From Polaromonas sp. YR568 (GTDB lineage Bacteria; Pseudomonadota; Gammaproteobacteria; Burkholderiales; Burkholderiaceae): a DNA stretch of 7,379 nt. The DNA lies in assembly GCA_945871335.1 (NCBI GenBank), contig CAMBWM010000115.1, forward strand, positions 1 through 7,379. Direction: 5' to 3'. The stretch's first letter is position 1; each line of letters starts with the position of its first letter. A program made the translations under genes and the position numbers. This document shows positions 6,208-7,379 of this stretch, piece by piece. The notes below the pieces were generated by a model. It had not been told where the DNA came from. It worked only from the letters and a program-made list of their open reading frames with translations, and did not search any database.

Positions 6208-7379
6208 ATGCCGCCTTCTGCCGCAACCGCCACCCCTCCCGTTCACTACCGCGTTGACATCGCCGACCTGCAGGCGCATCTGTTCCGGGTAACGATGACC
6301 GTGGCTGCACCTGCGGCACTGCAAACGGTGTCGCTGCCGGTGTGGATTCCGGGCAGCTACCTGGTACGTGAATTCTCCGGCCATCTGCAAAACCTCAAGG
6401 CCCTGCAAGGCAAGCGCGCGCTGCCTGCGGGCCAGCTCGTGCAGATCGACAAGTGCAGCTGGCAGATTCGCTGCGCCCCCGCCCGCCCGCTGGTGCTGGT
6501 CTACGAGGTCTATGCCAACGACGCTTCGGTGCGCACGGCCATGCTCAATGACATGCGCGGTTTTTTCAACGGCACCAGCTTGTGCCTGCGTGTCGAAGGC
6601 CAGGAGAGTAGCCAGCACGCGCTTGAAGTTATCGCCCCCAAGGCGCTGCCCGGATGGTCGCTGGCCACAGGGCTCACGCCGCACAAGGTGAGCAAGTCAG
6701 GCTTCGGCACTTACCACGCCGACAGTTACGACGCGCTGGTGGACGCCCCTGTGGAAATGGGCGCTTTCTGGAGCGGCAGCTTCAAGGCCTGCGGTGTGCC
6801 GCACCGATTTGTGGTGGCTGGTGCCGCGCCCAGTTTTGACGGAGACAAGCTGCTGGCGGACGCCCAAAAAATCTGCGAGACGCACATCCGCTTTTGGCAC
6901 GGCAGTCAAAAACCGCCCTTTAAAAACTACCTGTTCATGCTCAATGCTGTCGATGATGGCTATGGCGGGCTGGAGCATGGCAACTCGACCGCGCTGATCT
7001 GCAACCGGCGTGACCTGCCACGCCTTGGAGATAAAAAAGTATCTGACGGTTACACCACGCTGCGCGGACTCATCAGCCACGAGTACTTCCACACCTGGAA
7101 CGTCAAGCGCCTGCGCCCGGCCGAGCTGGCCCGCTATGACTACAGCCGCGAAAACTACACCGAACTGCTCTGGTTTTTTGAAGGCTTCACCAGCTATTAC
7201 GACGACTTGCTGCTGCGCCGCTGCGGCCTGCTGGACAACGCGGGCTACTTGAAGCTGCTCAACAAAACCATCAACCAGGTGATGCAAACGCCGGGGCGGC
7301 TGGTGCAGTCGGTGGCGCAGGCCAGCTTTGACGCCTGGGTCAAGTACTACCGCCAGGACGAGAACACGCCCAACGCCAC
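6208..7379 (+). CDS. M61 family metallopeptidase, glycyl aminopeptidase-like (3' end cut off)
   Basis: 390 codons are visible before the right edge. M61 proteins are usually near 600 residues with a C-terminal PDZ domain, so about the last third is missing. The family's N-terminal beta domain is recognisable from WIPGSYLVREF (46-56), followed by VYANDASVRTA and DMRGFFNGTSL. The catalytic part has YGGLEH (252-257), the zinc motif HEYFH (291-295) followed by TWNVKRLRP, and WFFEGFTSYY with E325 as the likely third zinc ligand. Known members remove N-terminal glycine or alanine from peptides. No signal peptide is visible in the Pro/Ala-rich N-terminus, which suggests a cytoplasmic enzyme. AAGGA lies 9 nt before the ATG. 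The gene is on the same strand as the regulator, 96 nt downstream, and uses more GC-ending codons (CTG, GCC, GGC, CGC), so it is probably an independent housekeeping-like gene rather than part of the sugar locus. Confidence 0.93.
   Translation, partial: MPPSAATATPPVHYRVDIADLQAHLFRVTMTVAAPAALQTVSLPVWIPGSYLVREFSGHLQNLKALQGKRALPAGQLVQIDKCSWQIRCAPARPLVLVYEVYANDASVRTAMLNDMRGFFNGTSLCLRVEGQESSQHALEVIAPKALPGWSLATGLTPHKVSKSGFGTYHADSYDALVDAPVEMGAFWSGSFKACGVPHRFVVAGAAPSFDGDKLLADAQKICETHIRFWHGSQKPPFKNYLFMLNAVDDGYGGLEHGNSTALICNRRDLPRLGDKKVSDGYTTLRGLISHEYFHTWNVKRLRPAELARYDYSRENYTELLWFFEGFTSYYDDLLLRRCGLLDNAGYLKLLNKTINQVMQTPGRLVQSVAQASFDAWVKYYRQDENTPNA

Noticed and set aside
6187..6684. A 165-codon open frame on the minus strand opposite the peptidase gene.
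   Set aside because: The opposite strand encodes clear M61 motifs over the same bases. GC-rich genes commonly give long antisense open frames.

Overview
The window reads as an accessory sugar-utilisation locus from a Gram-negative bacterium, most likely a betaproteobacterium of the Burkholderiales/Comamonadaceae type. This placement is inferred from moderate-to-high G+C, the periplasmic binding protein with a classical Sec signal peptide, the LacI-family regulator and the M61 peptidase. No rRNA or other phylogenetic marker is present to confirm it.

Minus strand, 4945 down to 1: five tightly packed co-directional genes form one apparent operon. In transcription order they are a periplasmic sugar-binding protein (4945-3659), an ABC ATPase of the MalK/UgpC type (3645-2569), a MalF-type permease (2575-1667), a MalG-type permease that starts at GTG (1670-834), and an unrecognised, probably cytoplasmic, helical protein (829 to beyond the left edge). 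Gaps are 13 nt or less; two junctions overlap by 7 and 4 nt. Together the first four encode a complete CUT1-family carbohydrate importer: binding protein, two different membrane subunits and a dedicated ATPase with a sugar-type C-terminal domain. The fifth gene is the natural candidate for processing the imported substrate, but its family is not recognised here.

Divergent intergenic region, 4946-5067: it holds an 18-bp imperfect palindrome with the central CG typical of LacI-family operators, and a separate long inverted repeat that could fold just upstream of the regulator start codon. The operator lies between the importer operon and the regulator gene, so the regulator probably controls the importer and perhaps itself.

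Plus strand, 5068-6111: a complete LacI/GalR-family repressor gene. After a 96-nt gap containing a short hairpin comes the 5' two-thirds of an M61 (glycyl aminopeptidase-like) metallopeptidase gene (6208 to beyond the right edge). It is richer in GC-type codons and probably unrelated to the sugar locus.

No RNA genes, CRISPR arrays, insertion sequences or attachment sites were seen. No gene-free stretch exceeds about 120 nt. The substrate of the importer cannot be read from the sequence.
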